From contig CM082585.2 in the NCBI GenBank assembly GCA_040954595.2, forward strand, positions 868,001-932,000: 64,000 nt of DNA, read 5' to 3'. Both the position numbers and the translations under genes were made by a program. Below, piece after piece: positions 35,740 through 50,400 of the stretch. Every line of letters begins with the position of its first letter. Within the stretch, counting starts at the first letter, position 1. Origin of the DNA: Balanoglossus misakiensis (taxonomy: Eukaryota; Hemichordata). The notes under the pieces were generated by a model, which saw only the letters and a list, made by a program, of their open reading frames with translations, did no database searches and was not told where the DNA came from.

Positions 35740-38700
35740 GATTTTCCCCCATGATTTTTTTTCAAAAATCGACGAAATTTTGAGATTTTGCAAAGTCGAC
35801 GAAAATGTGTCATTTTTTGATGATTTTCAACCATGATTTTTTTTCAAAAATCGACGAAATTTTGAGATTTTGCAAAAACGAAAATTTGTTATTTTTTGAT
35901 GATTTTCACCCATGATTTTTTCAAAAATTGACGAAATTTTGAGATTTTGCAAAGTCGAAAATTTGTCATTTTTTGATGATTTTCACACATGATTTTTTTC
36001 AAAAATCGACGAAATTGTGAGATTTTGCAAAGACGAAAATTTGTCATTTTTTGATGATTTTTACCCATGATTTTTTTTCAAAAATGGACGAAATTTTGAG
36101 GTTTTGCAAAGTCGAAAATTTGTTATTTTTTGATGATTTTCACCCATGTCTTTTTTTAAAAATCGACGAAATTTTGAGATTTTGCAAAGTGGAAAATTTG
36201 TCATTTTTTCATGATTTTCCCCCATGATTTTTTTCAAAAATCGACGAAATTTTGAGATTTTGCAAAGTCGACGAAAATGTGTCATTTTTTGATGATTTTC
36301 ACCCGTTTTTTTTCAAAATTTGTCATTTTTTGATGATTTTCACCCATGTTTTTTTTTTTTTTAAATCGACGAACCTATGATTTTTTTCAAAATCGACGAA
36401 ATTTTGTGATTTTACAAAGTCGAAAATTTTGTCATTTTTTGATGATTTTCAACCATGATTTTTTTTCAAAAATCGACGAAAATTTGAGAATTTGCAAAGA
36501 CAAAAATTTGTCATTTTTGATGATTTTTACCTATGATTTTTTTTCAAAAATGGACGAAATTTTGAGGTTTTGCAAAGTCGAAAATTTGTTATTTTTTGAT
36601 GATTTTCACCCATGTCTTTTTTTAAAAATCGACGAAATTTTGAGATTTTGCAAAGTGGAAAATTTGTCATTTTTTCATGATTTTCCCCCATGATTTTTTT
36701 CAAAAATCGACGAAATTTTGAGATTTTGCAAAGTCGACGAAAATGTGTCATTTTTTGATGATTTTCACCCGTTTTTTTTCAAAATTTGTCATTTTTTGAT
36801 GATTTTCACCCATGTTTTTTTTTTTAAAAATCGACGAACCTATGATTTTTTTCAAAATCGACGAAATTTTGTGATTTTACAAAGTCGAAAATTTTGTCAT
36901 TTTTTGATGATTTTCAACCATGATTATTTTTCAAAAATCGACGAAAATTTGAGATTTTGCAAAGACGAAAATTTGTTATTTTTGATGATTTTTACCCATG
37001 ATTTTTTTTCAAAAATGGACGAAATTTTGAGATTTTGCAAAGACGAAAATTTGTCATTTTTTGATGATTTTCAACCGTTTTTTTTCAAAATTTGTCATTT
37101 TTTGATGATTTTCACCCATGTTTTTTTTTTAAAAAATCGACGAACCTATGATTTTTTTCAAAATCGACGAAATTTTGTGATTTTACAAAGTCGAAAATTT
37201 TGTCATTTTTTGATGATTTTCAACCATGATTTTTTTTCAAAAATCGACGAAAATTTGAGATTTTGCAAAGACGAAAATTTGTTATTTTTGATGATTTTTA
37301 CCCATGATTTTTTTTCAAAAATGGACGAAATTTTGAGATTTTGCAAAGACGAAAATTTGTCATTTTTTGATGATTTTCACCCTTGATTTTTTTTCAAAAA
37401 TCGACGAAATTGTGAGATTTTGCAAAGACGAAAATTTGTCATTTTTTGATGATTTTTACCCATGATTTTTTTTCAAAAATGGACGAAATTTTGAGGTTTT
37501 GCAAAGTCGAAAATTTGTCATTTTTTGATGATTTTCACACATGATTTTTTTCAAAAATCGACGAAATTGTGAGATTTTGCAAAGACGAAAATTTGTCATT
37601 TTTTCATGATTTTCCCCCATGATTTTTTTTCAAAAATCGACGAAATTTTGAGATTTTGCAAAGTCGACGAAAATGTGTCATTTTTTGATGATTTTCAACC
37701 ATGATTTTTTTTCAAAAATCGACGAAATTTTGAGATTTTGCAAAAACGAAAATTTGTTATTTTTTGATGATTTTCACCCATGATTTTTTCAAAAATTGAC
37801 GAAATTTTGAGATTTTGCAAAGTCGAAAATTTGTCATTTTTTGATGATTTTCACACATGATTTTTTTCAAAAATCGACGAAATTGTGAGATTTTGCAAAG
37901 ACGAAAATTTGTCATTTTTTGATGATTTTTACCCATGATTTTTTTTCAAAAATGGACGAAATTTTGAGGTTTTGCAAAGTCGAAAATTTGTTATTTTTTG
38001 ATGATTTTCACCCATGTCTTTTTTTAAAAATCGACGAAATTTTGAGATTTTGCAAAGTGGAAAATTTGTCATTTTTTCATGATTTTCCCCCATGATTTTT
38101 TTCAAAAATCGACGAAATTTTGAGATTTTGCAAAGTCGACGAAAATGTGTCATTTTTTGATGATTTTCACCCGTTTTTTTTCAAAATTTGTCATTTTTTG
38201 ATGATTTTCACCCATGTTTTTTTTTTAAAAAATCGACGAACCTATGATTTTTTTCAAAATCGACGAAATTTTGTGATTTTACAAAGTCGAAAATTTTGTC
38301 ATTTTTTGATGATTTTCAACCATGATTTTTTTTCAAAAATCGACGAAAATTTGAGAATTTGCAAAGACAAAAATTTGTCATTTTTGATGATTTTTACCTA
38401 TGATTTTTTTTCAAAAATGGACGAAATTTTGAGGTTTTGCAAAGTCGAAAATTTGTTATTTTTTGATGATTTTCACCCATGTCTTTTTTTAAAAATCGAC
38501 GAAATTTTGAGATTTTGCAAAGTGGAAAATTTGTCATTTTTTCATGATTTTCCCCCATGATTTTTTTCAAAAATCGACGAAATTTTGAGATTTTGCAAAG
38601 TCGACGAAAATGTGTCATTTTTTGATGATTTTCACCCGTTTTTTTTCAAAATTTGTCATTTTTTGATGATTTTCACCCATGTTTTTTTTTTAAAAAATCG

Positions 38701-38940
38701 ACGAACCTATGATTTTTTTCAAAATCGACGAAATTTTGTGATTTTACAAAGTCGAAAATTTTGTCATTTTTTGATGATTTTCAACCATGATTTTTTTTCA
38801 AAAATCGACGAAAATTTGAGATTTTGCAAAGACGAAAATTTGTTATTTTTGATGATTTTTACCCATGATTTTTTTTCAAAAATGGACGAAATTTTGAGAT
38901 TTTGCAAAGACGAAAATTTGTCATTTTTTGATGATTTTCA
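35740..38940. repeat. Higher-order repeat zone D (offset about 1867 bp)
   Basis: About 1.3 kb from about 35740 to 37065 is repeated at about 37610-38935. Shared features include GTCGACGAAAATGTGTC, the 41-bp short unit, the 28-bp short unit and GAGAATTTGCAAAGAC, in the same order. Confidence 0.8.
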
Positions 38941-38944
38941 CCCA

Positions 38945-41900
38945 TGATTTTTTTTCAAAAATCGACGAAATTGTGAGATTTTGCAAAGACGAAAATTTGT
39001 CATTTTTTGATGATTTTTACCCATGATTTTTTTTCAAAAATGGACGAAATTTTGAGGTTTTGCAAAGTCGAAAATTTGTCATTTTTTGATGATTTTCACA
39101 CATGATTTTTTTCAAAAATCGACGAAATTGTGAGATTTTGCAAAGACGAAAATTTGTCATTTTTTGATGATTTTTACCCATGATTTTTTTTCAAAAATGG
39201 ACGAAATTTTGAGGTTTTGCAAAGTCGAAAATTTGTTATTTTTTGATGATTTTCACCCATGTCTTTTTTTAAAAATCGACGAAATTTTGAGATTTTGCAA
39301 AGAGGAAAATTTGTCATTTTTTCATGATTTTCCCCCATGATTTTTTTTCAAAAATCGACGAAATTTTGAGATTTTGCAAAGTCGACGAAAATGTGTCATT
39401 TTTTGGTGATTTTCACCCGTTTTTTTTCAAAATTTGTCATTTTTTGATGATTTTCACCCATGTTTTTTTTTTTAAAAATCGACGAACCTATGATTTTTTT
39501 CAAAATCGACGAAATTTTGTGATTTTACAAAGTCGAAAATTTTGTCATTTTTTGATGATTTTCAACCATGATTTTTTTTCAAAAATCGACGAAAATTTGA
39601 GAATTTGCAAAGACAAAAATTTGTCATTTTTGATGATTTTTACCCATGATTTTTTTTCAAAAATGGACGAAATTTTGAGGTTTTGCAAAGTCGAAAATTT
39701 GTTATTTTTTGATGATTTTCACCCATGTCTTTTTTTAAAAATCGACGAAATTTTGAGATTTTGCAAAGTGGAAAATTTGTCATTTTTTCATGATTTTCCC
39801 CCATGATTTTTTTCAAAAATCGACGAAATTTTGAGATTTTGCAAAGTCGACGAAAATGTGTCATTTTTTGATGATTTTCACCCGTTTTTTTTCAAAATTT
39901 GTCATTTTTTGATGATTTTCACCCATGTTTTTTTTTTAAAAAATCGACGAACCTATGATTTTTTTCAAAATCGACGAAATTTTGTGATTTTACAAAATCG
40001 AAAATTTTGTCATTTTTTGATGATTTTCAACCATGATTTTTTTTCAAAAATCGACGAAAATTTGAGAATTTGCAAAGACAAAAATTTGTCATTTTTGATG
40101 ATTTTTACCCATGATTTTTTTTCAAAAATGGACGAAATTTTGAGATTTTGCAAAGAGGAAAATTTGTCATTTTTTCATGATTTTCCCCCATGATTTTTTT
40201 CAAAAATCGACGAAATTTTGTGATTTTACAAAGTCGAAAATTTTGTCATTTTTTTATGATTTTCAACCATGATTTTTTTTCAAAAATCGACGAAAATTTG
40301 AGATTTTGCAAAGACGAAAATTTGTCATTTTTGATGATTTTTACCCATGATTTTTTTTCAAAAATGGACGAAATTTTGAGATTTTGCAAAGACGAAAATT
40401 TGTCATTTTTTGATGATTTTCACCCATGATTTTTTTTCAAAAATCGACGAAATTTTGAGATTTTGCAAAGTCGTAAATGTGACATTTTTTGATGATTTTC
40501 ACCAGTTTTTTTTTTCAAAATTTGTCATTTTTTCATGATTTTCCCCCATGATTTTTTTCAAAAATCGACGAAAATTTGAGATTTTGCAAAGACGAAAATT
40601 TGTCATTTTCGATGATTTTTACCCATGATTTTTTTTCAAAAAACGACGAAATTTTGAGATTTTGCAGAGGAAAATGTGTCATTTTTTGATGATTTTCACC
40701 CGTTTTTTTTTTCAAAATTTGTCATTTTTTGATGATTTTCACCCATGTTTTTTTTTTAAAAATCGACGAACCTATGATTTTTTTCAAAATCGACGAAATT
40801 TTGAGATTTTGCAGAGAGGAAAATTTGTCATTTTTTCATGATTTTCACCAATGATTTTTTTTCAAAAAACGACGAAATTTTGAGATTTTGCAGAGGAAAA
40901 TGTGTCATTTTTTGATGATTTTCACCCGTTTTTTTTCAAAATTTGTCATTTTTTGATGATTTTCTCCCATGATTTTTTTCAAAAATTGACGAAATTTTGA
41001 GATTTTGCAAAGTCGAAAATTTGTCATTTTTTGATGATTTTCCCCCATGTTTTTTTTTTTAAATGGACGAAATTTTGAGATTTTGCAAAGACGAAAATTT
41101 GTTATTTTTTGATGATTTTCACCCATGATTTTTTCAAAAATTGACGAAATTTTGAGATTTTGCAAAGTCGAAAATTTGTCATTTTTTGATGATTTTCACA
41201 CATGATTTTTTTCAAAAATCGACGAAATTGTGAGATTTTGCAAAGACGAAAATTTGTCATTTTTTGATGATTTTTACCCATGATTTTTTTTCAAAAATGG
41301 ACGAAATTTTGAGGTTTTGCAAAGTCGAAAATTTGTCATTTTTTGATGATTTTCACACATGATTTTTTTCAAAAATCGACGAAATTGTGAGATTTTGCAA
41401 AGACGAAAATTTGTCATTTTTTGATGATTTTTACCCAGGATTTTTTTTCAAAAATGGACGAAATTTTGAGGTTTTGCAAAGTCGAAAATTTGTTATTTTT
41501 TGATGATTTTCACCCATGTCTTTTTTTAAAAATCGACGAAATTTTGAGATTTTGCAAAGAGGAAAATTTGTCATTTTTTCATGATTTTCCCCCATGATTT
41601 TTTTTCAAAAATCGACGAAATTTTGAGATTTTGCAAAGTCGACGAAAATGTGTCATTTTTTGGTGATTTTCACCCGTTTTTTTTCAAAATTTGTCATTTT
41701 TTGATGATTTTCACCCATGTTTTTTTTTTAAAAAATCGACGAACCTATGATTTTTTTCAAAATCGACGAAATTTTGTGATTTTACAAAGTCGAAAATTTT
41801 GTCATTTTTTGATGATTTTCAACCATGATTTTTTTTCAAAAATCGACGAAAATTTGAGAATTTGCAAAGACAAAAATTTGTCATTTTTGATGATTTTTAC

Positions 41901-43860
41901 CCATGATTTTTTTTCAAAAATGGACGAAATTTTGAGGTTTTGCAAAGTCGAAAATTTGTTATTTTTTGATGATTTTCACCCATGTCTTTTTTTAAAAATC
42001 GACGAAATTTTGAGATTTTGCAAAGTGGAAAATTTGTCATTTTTTCATGATTTTCCCCCATGATTTTTTTCAAAAATCGACGAAATTTTGAGATTTTGCA
42101 AAGTCGACGAAAATGTGTCATTTTTTGATGATTTTCACCCGTTTTTTTTCAAAATTTGTCATTTTTTGATGATTTTCACCCATGTTTTTTTTTTAAAAAA
42201 TCGACGAACCTATGATTTTTTTCAAAATCGACGAAATTTTGTGATTTTACAAAGTCGAAAATTTTGTCATTTTTTGATGATTTTCAACCATGATTTTTTT
42301 TCAAAAATCGACGAAAATTTGAGAATTTGCAAAGACAAAAATTTGTCATTTTTGATGATTTTTACCCATGATTTTTTTTCAAAAATGGACGAAATTTTGA
42401 GATTTTGCAAAGAGGAAAATTTGTCATTTTTTCATGATTTTCCCCCATGATTTTTTTCAAAAATCGACGAAATTTTGTGATTTTACAAAGTCGAAAATTT
42501 TGTCATTTTTTGATGATTTTCAACCATGATTTTTTTTCAAAAATCGACGAAAATTTGAGATTTTGCAAAGACGAAAATTTGTCATTTTTGATGATTTTTA
42601 CCCATGATTTTTTTTCAAAAATGGACGAAATTTTGAGATTTTGCAAAGACGAAAATTTGTCATTTTTTGATGATTTTCACCCATGATTTTTTTTCAAAAA
42701 TCGACGAAATTTTGAGATTTTGCAAAGTCGTAAATGTGACATTTTTTGATGATTTTCACCAGTTTTTTTTTTCAAAATTTGTCATTTTTTCATGATTTTC
42801 CCCCATGATTTTTTTCAAAAATCGACGAAAATTTGAGATTTTGCAAAGACGAAAATTTGTCATTTTCGATGATTTTTACCCATGATTTTTTTTCAAAAAA
42901 CGACGAAATTTTGAGATTTTGCAGAGGAAAATGTGTCATTTTTTGATGATTTTCACCCGTTTTTTTTTTCAAAATTTGTCATTTTTTGATGATTTTCACC
43001 CATGTTTTTTTTTTAAAAATCGACGAACCTATGATTTTTTTCAAAATCGACGAAATTTTGAGATTTTGCAGAGAGGAAAATTTGTCATTTTTTCATGATT
43101 TTCACCAATGATTTTTTTTCAAAAAACGACGAAATTTTGAGATTTTGCAGAGGAAAATGTGTCATTTTTTGATGATTTTCACCCGTTTTTTTTCAAAATT
43201 TGTCATTTTTTGATGATTTTCTCCCATGATTTTTTTCAAAAATTGACGAAATTTTGAGATTTTGCAAAGTCGAAAATTTGTCATTTTTTGATGATTTTCC
43301 CCCATGTTTTTTTTTTTAAATGGACGAAATTTTGAGATTTTGCAAAGACGAAAATTTGTTATTTTTTGATGATTTTCACCCATGATTTTTTCAAAAATTG
43401 ACGAAATTTTGAGATTTTGCAAAGTCGAAAATTTGTCATTTTTTGATGATTTTCACACATGATTTTTTTCAAAAATCGACGAAATTGTGAGATTTTGCAA
43501 AGACGAAAATTTGTCATTTTTTGATGATTTTTACCCATGATTTTTTTTCAAAAATGGACGAAATTTTGAGGTTTTGCAAAGTCGAAAATTTGTCATTTTT
43601 TGATGATTTTCACACATGATTTTTTTCAAAAATCGACGAAATTGTGAGATTTTGCAAAGACGAAAATTTGTCATTTTTTGATGATTTTTACCCATGATTT
43701 TTTTTCAAAAATGGACGAAATTTTGAGGTTTTGCAAAGTCGAAAATTTGTTATTTTTTGATGATTTTCACCCATGTCTTTTTTTAAAAATCGACGAAATT
43801 TTGAGATTTTGCAAAGAGGAAAATTTGTTATTTTTTCATGATTTTCCCCCATGATTTTTT
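38945..43860. repeat. Higher-order repeat zone E (2257-bp unit)
   Basis: Two tandem copies (about 38945-41200 and 41201-43458) plus the start of a third (to about 43860). At least six separately recognisable variant combinations recur with an offset of exactly 2257 bp, including TTTTTGGTGATTTTC and CATTTTCGATGATTTTTACC. Confidence 0.85.
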
Positions 43861-45251
43861 TCAAAAATCGACGAAATTTTGAGATTTTGCAAAGTCGACG
43901 AAAGTGTGTCATTTTTTGATGATTTTCAACCATGATTTTTTTTCAAAAATCGACGAAATTTTGAGATTTTGCAAAAACGAAAATTTGTTATTTTTTGATG
44001 ATTTTCACCCATGATTTTTTCAAAAATTGACGAAATTTTGAGATTTTGCAAAGTCGAAAATTTGTCATTTTTTGATGATTTTCACACATGATTTTTTTCA
44101 AAAATCGACGAAATTGTGAGATTTTGCAAAGACGAAAATTTGTCATTTTTTGATGATTTTTACCCATGATTTTTTTTCAAAAATGGACGAAATTTTGAGG
44201 TTTTGCAAAGTCGAAAATTTGTTATTTTTTGATGATTTTCACCCATGTCTTTTTTTTAAAAATCGACGAAATTTTGAGATTTTGCAAAGTGGAAAATTTG
44301 TCATTTTTTCATGATTTTCCCCCATGATTTCTTTCAAAAATCGACGAAATTTTGAGATTTTGCAAAGTCGACGAAAATGTGTCATTTTTTGATGATTTTC
44401 ACCCGTTTTTTTTCAAAATTTGTCATTTTTTGATGATTTTCACCCATGTTTTTTTTTTAAAAATCGACGAACCTATGATTTTTTTCAAAATCGACGAAAT
44501 TTTGTGATTTTACAAAGTCGAAAATTTTGTCATTTTTTGATGATTTTCAACCATGATTTTTTTTCAAAAATCGACGAAAATTTGAGATTTTGCAAAGACA
44601 AAAATTTGTCATTTTTGATGATTTTTACTCATGATTTTTTTTCAAAAATGGACGAAATTTTGAGATTTTGCAAAGAGGAAAATTTGTAATTTTTTCATGA
44701 TTTTCCCCCATGATTTTTTTCAAAAATCGACGAAATTTTGTCATTTTACAAATTCGAAAATTTTGTCATTTTTTGATGATTTTCAACCATGATTTTTTTT
44801 CAAAAATCGACGAAAATTTGAGATTTTGCAAAGATGAAAATTTGTCATTTTTGATGATTTTTACCCATAATTTTTTTTCAGAAATGGACGAAATTTTGAG
44901 ATTTTGCAAAGACGAAAATTTGTCATTTTTTGATGATTTTCACCCATGATTTTTTTTCAAAAAACGACGAAATTTTGAGATTTTGCAAAGAGGAAAATTG
45001 GTCATTTTTTCATGATTTTCCCCCATGATTTTTTTCAAAAATCGACGAAATTTTGAGATTTTGCAAAGTCGAAAATTTGTCATTTTTTGATGATTTTCAC
45101 CCATGATTTTTTCAAAAATTGACGAAATGTTGAGATTTTGCAAAGTCGAAAATTTGTCATTTTTTGATGATTTTCACCCGTGATTTTTTTCAAAAATGGA
45201 CGAAATTTTGAGATTTTGCAAAGACGAAAATTTGTCATTTTTTGATGATTT

Positions 45252-48200
45252 TCACCCATGATTTTTTTTCAAAAAACGACGAAATTTTGAGATTTTGCAA
45301 AGGCGAAAATTTGTCATTTTTTGATGATTTTCACCAGTTTTTTTTTTTTCAAAATTTGTCATTTTTTCATGATTTTCCCCCATGATTTTTTTCAAAAATC
45401 GACGAAAATTTGAGATTTTGCAAAGACGAAAATTTGTCATTTTCGATGATTTTTACCCATGATTTTTTTTCAAAAATGGACGAAATTTTGAGATTTTGCA
45501 AAGACGAAAATTTGTCATTTTTTGATGATTTTCACCCATGATTTTTTTCAAATAACGACGAAATTTTGAGATTTTGCAAAGAGGAAAATTTGTCATTTTT
45601 TCATGATTTTCCCCCATGATTTTTTTCAAAAATCGACGAAATTTTGAGATTTTGCAAAGTCGACGAAAATGTGTCATTTTTTGATGATTTTCACCCGTTT
45701 TTTTCAAAATTTGTCATTTTTTGATGATTTTCACCCATGTTTTTTTTTTAAAAAATCGACGAACCTATGATTTTTTTCAAAATCGACGAAATTTTGTGAT
45801 TTTACAAAGTCGAAAATTTTGTCATTTTTTGATGATTTTCAACCATGATTTTTTTTTCAAAAATCGACGAAAATTTGAGATTTTGCAAAGACAAAAATTT
45901 GTCATTTTTGATGATTTTTACTCATGATTTTTTTTCAAAAATGGACGAAATTTTGAGATTTTGCAAAGAGGAAAATTTGTCATTTTTTCATGATCTTCCC
46001 CCATGATTTTTTTCAAAAATCGACGAAATTTTGTCATTTTACAAAGTCGAAAATTTTGTCATTTTTTGATGATTTTCAACCATGATTTTTTTTCAAAAAT
46101 CGACGAAAATTTGAGATTTTGCAAAGACGAAAATTTGTCATTTTTGATGATTTTTACCCATGATTTTTTTTCAAAAATGGACGAAATTTTGAGATTTTGC
46201 AAAGGCGAAAATTTGTCATTTTTTGATGATTTTCACCAGTTTTTTTTTTTCAAAATTTGTCATTTTTTCATGATTTTCCCCCATGATTTTTTTCAAAAAT
46301 CGACGAAAATTTGAGATTTTGCAAAGACGAAAATTTGTCATTTTCGATGATTTTTACCCATGATTTTTTTTCAAAAATGGACGAAATTTTGAGATTTTGC
46401 AAAGACGAAAATTTGTCATTTTTTGATGATTTTCACCCATGATTTTTTTCAAATAACGACGAAATTTTGAGATTTTGCAAAGAGGAAAATTTGTCATTTT
46501 TTCATGATTTTCCCCCATGATTTTTTTCAAAAATCGACGAAATTTTGAGATTTTGCAAAGTCGACGAAAATGTGTCATTTTTTGATGATTTTCACCCGTT
46601 TTTTTCAAAATTTGTCATTTTTTGATGATTTTCACCCATGTTTTTTTTTTAAAAAATCGACGAACCTATGATTTTTTTCAAAATCGACGAAATTTTGTGA
46701 TTTTACAAAGTCGAAAATTTTGTCATTTTTTGATGATTTTCAACCATGATTTTTTTTTCAAAAATCGACGAAAATTTGAGATTTTGCAAAGACAAAAATT
46801 TGTCATTTTTGATGATTTTTACTCATGATTTTTTTTCAAAAATGGACGAAATTTTGAGATTTTGCAAAGAGGAAAATTTGTCATTTTTTCATGATTTTCC
46901 CCCATGATTTTTTTCAAAAATCGACGAAATTTTGTCATTTTACAAAGTCGAAAATTTTGTCATTTTTTGATGATTTTCAACCATGATTTTTTTTCAAAAA
47001 TCGACGAAAATTTGAGGTTTTGCAAAGTCGAAAATTTGTCATTTTTTGATGATTTTCACACATGATTTTTTTCAAAAATCGACGAAATTGTGAGATTTTG
47101 CAAAGACGAAAATTTGTCATTTTTTGATGATTTTTACCCATGATTTTTTTTCAAAAATGGACGAAATTTTGAGGTTTTGCAAAGTCGAAAATTTGTTATT
47201 TTTTGATGATTTTCACCCATGTCTTTTTTTAAAAATCGACGAAATTTTGAGATTTTGCAAAGAGGAAAATTTGTCATTTTTTCATGATTTTCCCCCATGA
47301 TTTTTTTCAAAAATCGACGAAATTTTGAGATTTTGCAAAGTCGACGAAAATGTGTCATTTTTTGATGATTTTCAACTATGATTTTTTTTCAAAAATCGAC
47401 GAAATTTTGAGATTTTGCAAAAACGAAAATTTGTTATTTTTTGATGATTTTCACCCATGATTTTTTCAAAAATTGACGAAATTTTGAGATTTTGCAAAGT
47501 CGAAAATTTGTCATTTTTTGATGATTTTCACACATGATTTTTTTCAAAAATCGACGAAATTGTGAGATTTTGCAAAGACGAAAATTTGTCATTTTTTGAT
47601 GATTTTTACACATGATTTTTTTTCAAAAATGGACGAAATTTTGAGGTTTTGCAAAGTCGAAAATTTGTTATTTTTTGATGATTTTCACCCATGTCTTTTT
47701 TTAAAAATTGACGAAATTTTGAGATTTTGCAAAGTGGAAAATTTGTCATTTTTTCATGATTTTCCCCCATGATTTTTTTCAAAAATCGACGAAATTTTGA
47801 GATTTTGCAAAGTCGACGAAAATGTGTCATTTTTTGATGATTTTCACCCGTTTTTTTCAAAATTTGTCATTTTTTGATGATTTTCACCCATGTTTTTTTT
47901 TTAAAAAATCGACGAACCTATGATTTTTTTCAAAATCGACGAAATTTTGTGATTTTACAAAGTCGAAAATTTTGTCATTTTTTGATGATTTTCAACCATG
48001 ATTTTTTTTTCAAAAATCGACGAAAATTTGAGATTTTGCAAAGACAAAAATTTGTCATTTTTGATGATTTTTACTCATGATTTTTTTTCAAAAATGGACG
48101 AAATTTTGAGATTTTGCAAAGAGGAAAATTTGTCATTTTTTCATGATCTTCCCCCATGATTTTTTTCAAAAATCGACGAAATTTTGTCATTTTACAAAGT

Positions 48201-50400
48201 CGAAAATTTTGTCATTTTTTGATGATTTTCAACCATGATTTTTTTTCAAAAATCGACGAAAATTTGAGATTTTGCAAAGACGAAAATTTGTCATTTTTGA
48301 TGATTTTTACCCATGATTTTTTTTCAAAAATGGACGAAATTTTGAGATTTTGCAAAGGCGAAAATTTGTCATTTTTTGATGATTTTCACCAGTTTTTTTT
48401 TTTTCAAAATTTGTCATTTTTTCATGATTTTCCCCCATGATTTTTTTCAAAAATCGACGAAAATTTGAGATTTTGCAAAGACGAAAATTTGTCATTTTCG
48501 ATGATTTTTACCCATGATTTTTTTTCAAAAATGGACGAAATTTTGAGATTTTGCAAAGACGAAAATTTGTCATTTTTTGATGATTTTCACCCATGATTTT
48601 TTTCAAATAACGACGAAATTTTGAGATTTTGCAAAGAGGAAAATTTGTCATTTTTTCATGATTTTCCCCCATGATTTTTTTCAAAAATCGACGAAATTTT
48701 GAGATTTTGCAAAGTCGACGAAAATGTGTCATTTTTTGATGATTTTCACCCGTTTTTTTCAAAATTTGTCATTTTTTGATGATTTTCACCCATGTTTTTT
48801 TTTTAAAAAATCGACGAACCTATGATTTTTTTCAAAATCGACGAAATTTTGTGATTTTACAAAGTCGAAAATTTTGTCATTTTTTGATGATTTTCAACCA
48901 TGATTTTTTTTTCAAAAATCGACGAAAATTTGAGATTTTGCAAAGACAAAAATTTGTCATTTTTGATGATTTTTACTCATGATTTTTTTTCAAAAATGGA
49001 CGAAATTTTGAGATTTTGCAAAGAGGAAAATTTGTCATTTTTTCATGATCTTCCCCCATGATTTTTTTCAAAAATCGACGAAATTTTGTCATTTTACAAA
49101 GTCGAAAATTTTGTCATTTTTTGATGATTTTCAACCATGATTTTTTTTCAAAAATCGACGAAAATTTGAGATTTTGCAAAGACGAAAATTTGTCATTTTT
49201 GATGATTTTTACCCATGATTTTTTTTCAAAAATGGACGAAATTTTGAGATTTTGCAAAGGCGAAAATTTGTCATTTTTTGATGATTTTCACCAGTTTTTT
49301 TTTTTTCAAAATTTGTCATTTTTTCATGATTTTCCCCCATGATTTTTTTCAAAAATCGACGAAAATTTGAGATTTTGCAAAGACGAAAATTTGTCATTTT
49401 CGATGATTTTTACCCATGATTTTTTTTCAAAAATGGACGAAATTTTGAGATTTTGCAAAGACGAAAATTTGTCATTTTTTGATGATTTTCACCCATGATT
49501 TTTTTCAAATAACGACGAAATTTTGAGATTTTGCAAAGAGGAAAATTTGTCATTTTTTCATGATTTTCCCCCATGATTTTTTTCAAAAATCGACGAAATT
49601 TTGAGATTTTGCAAAGTCGACGAAAATGTGTCATTTTTTGATGATTTTCACCCGTTTTTTTCAAAATTTGTCATTTTTTGATGATTTTCACCCATGTTTT
49701 TTTTTTAAAAAATCGACGAACCTATGATTTTTTTCAAAATCGACGAAATTTTGTGATTTTACAAAGTCGAAAATTTTGTCATTTTTTGATGATTTTCAAC
49801 CATGATTTTTTTTTCAAAAATCGACGAAAATTTGAGATTTTGCAAAGACAAAAATTTGTCATTTTTGATGATTTTTACTCATGATTTTTTTTCAAAAATG
49901 GACGAAATTTTGAGATTTTGCAAAGAGGAAAATTTGTCATTTTTTCATGATTTTCCCCCATGATTTTTTTCAAAAATCGACGAAATTTTGTCATTTTACA
50001 AAGTCGAAAATTTTGTCATTTTTTGATGATTTTCAACCATGATTTTTTTTCAAAAATCGACGAAAATTTGAGATTTTGCAAAGACGAAAATTTGTCATTT
50101 TTGATGATTTTTACCCATGATTTTTTTTCAAAAATGGACGAAATTTTGAGATTTTGCAAAGACGAAAATTTGTCATTTTTTGATGATTTTCACCAGTTTT
50201 TTTTTTTCAAAATTAGTCATTTTTTCATGATTTTCCCCCATGATTTTTTTCAAAAATCGACGAAAATTTGAGATTTTGCAAAGACGAAAATTTGTCATTT
50301 TCGATGATTTTTACCCATGATTTTTTTTCAAAAATGGACGAAATTTTGAGATTTTGCAAAGACGAAAATTTGTCATTTTTTGATGATTTTCACCCATGAT
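45252..50400. repeat. Higher-order repeat zone F (902-bp unit, five copies)
   Basis: The marker GGCGAAAATTTGTC followed by the short unit with a long T-run occurs at about 45302, 46203, 48357 and 49259, with a GACG version at about 50160. Spacings are 901, 2154 (901 + 1253), 902 and 902. The copies look essentially identical, including TTTTTCAAATAACGACG. Between 47000 and 47850 one unit is lengthened by about 350 bp of monomers of the zone E type. Confidence 0.87.
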
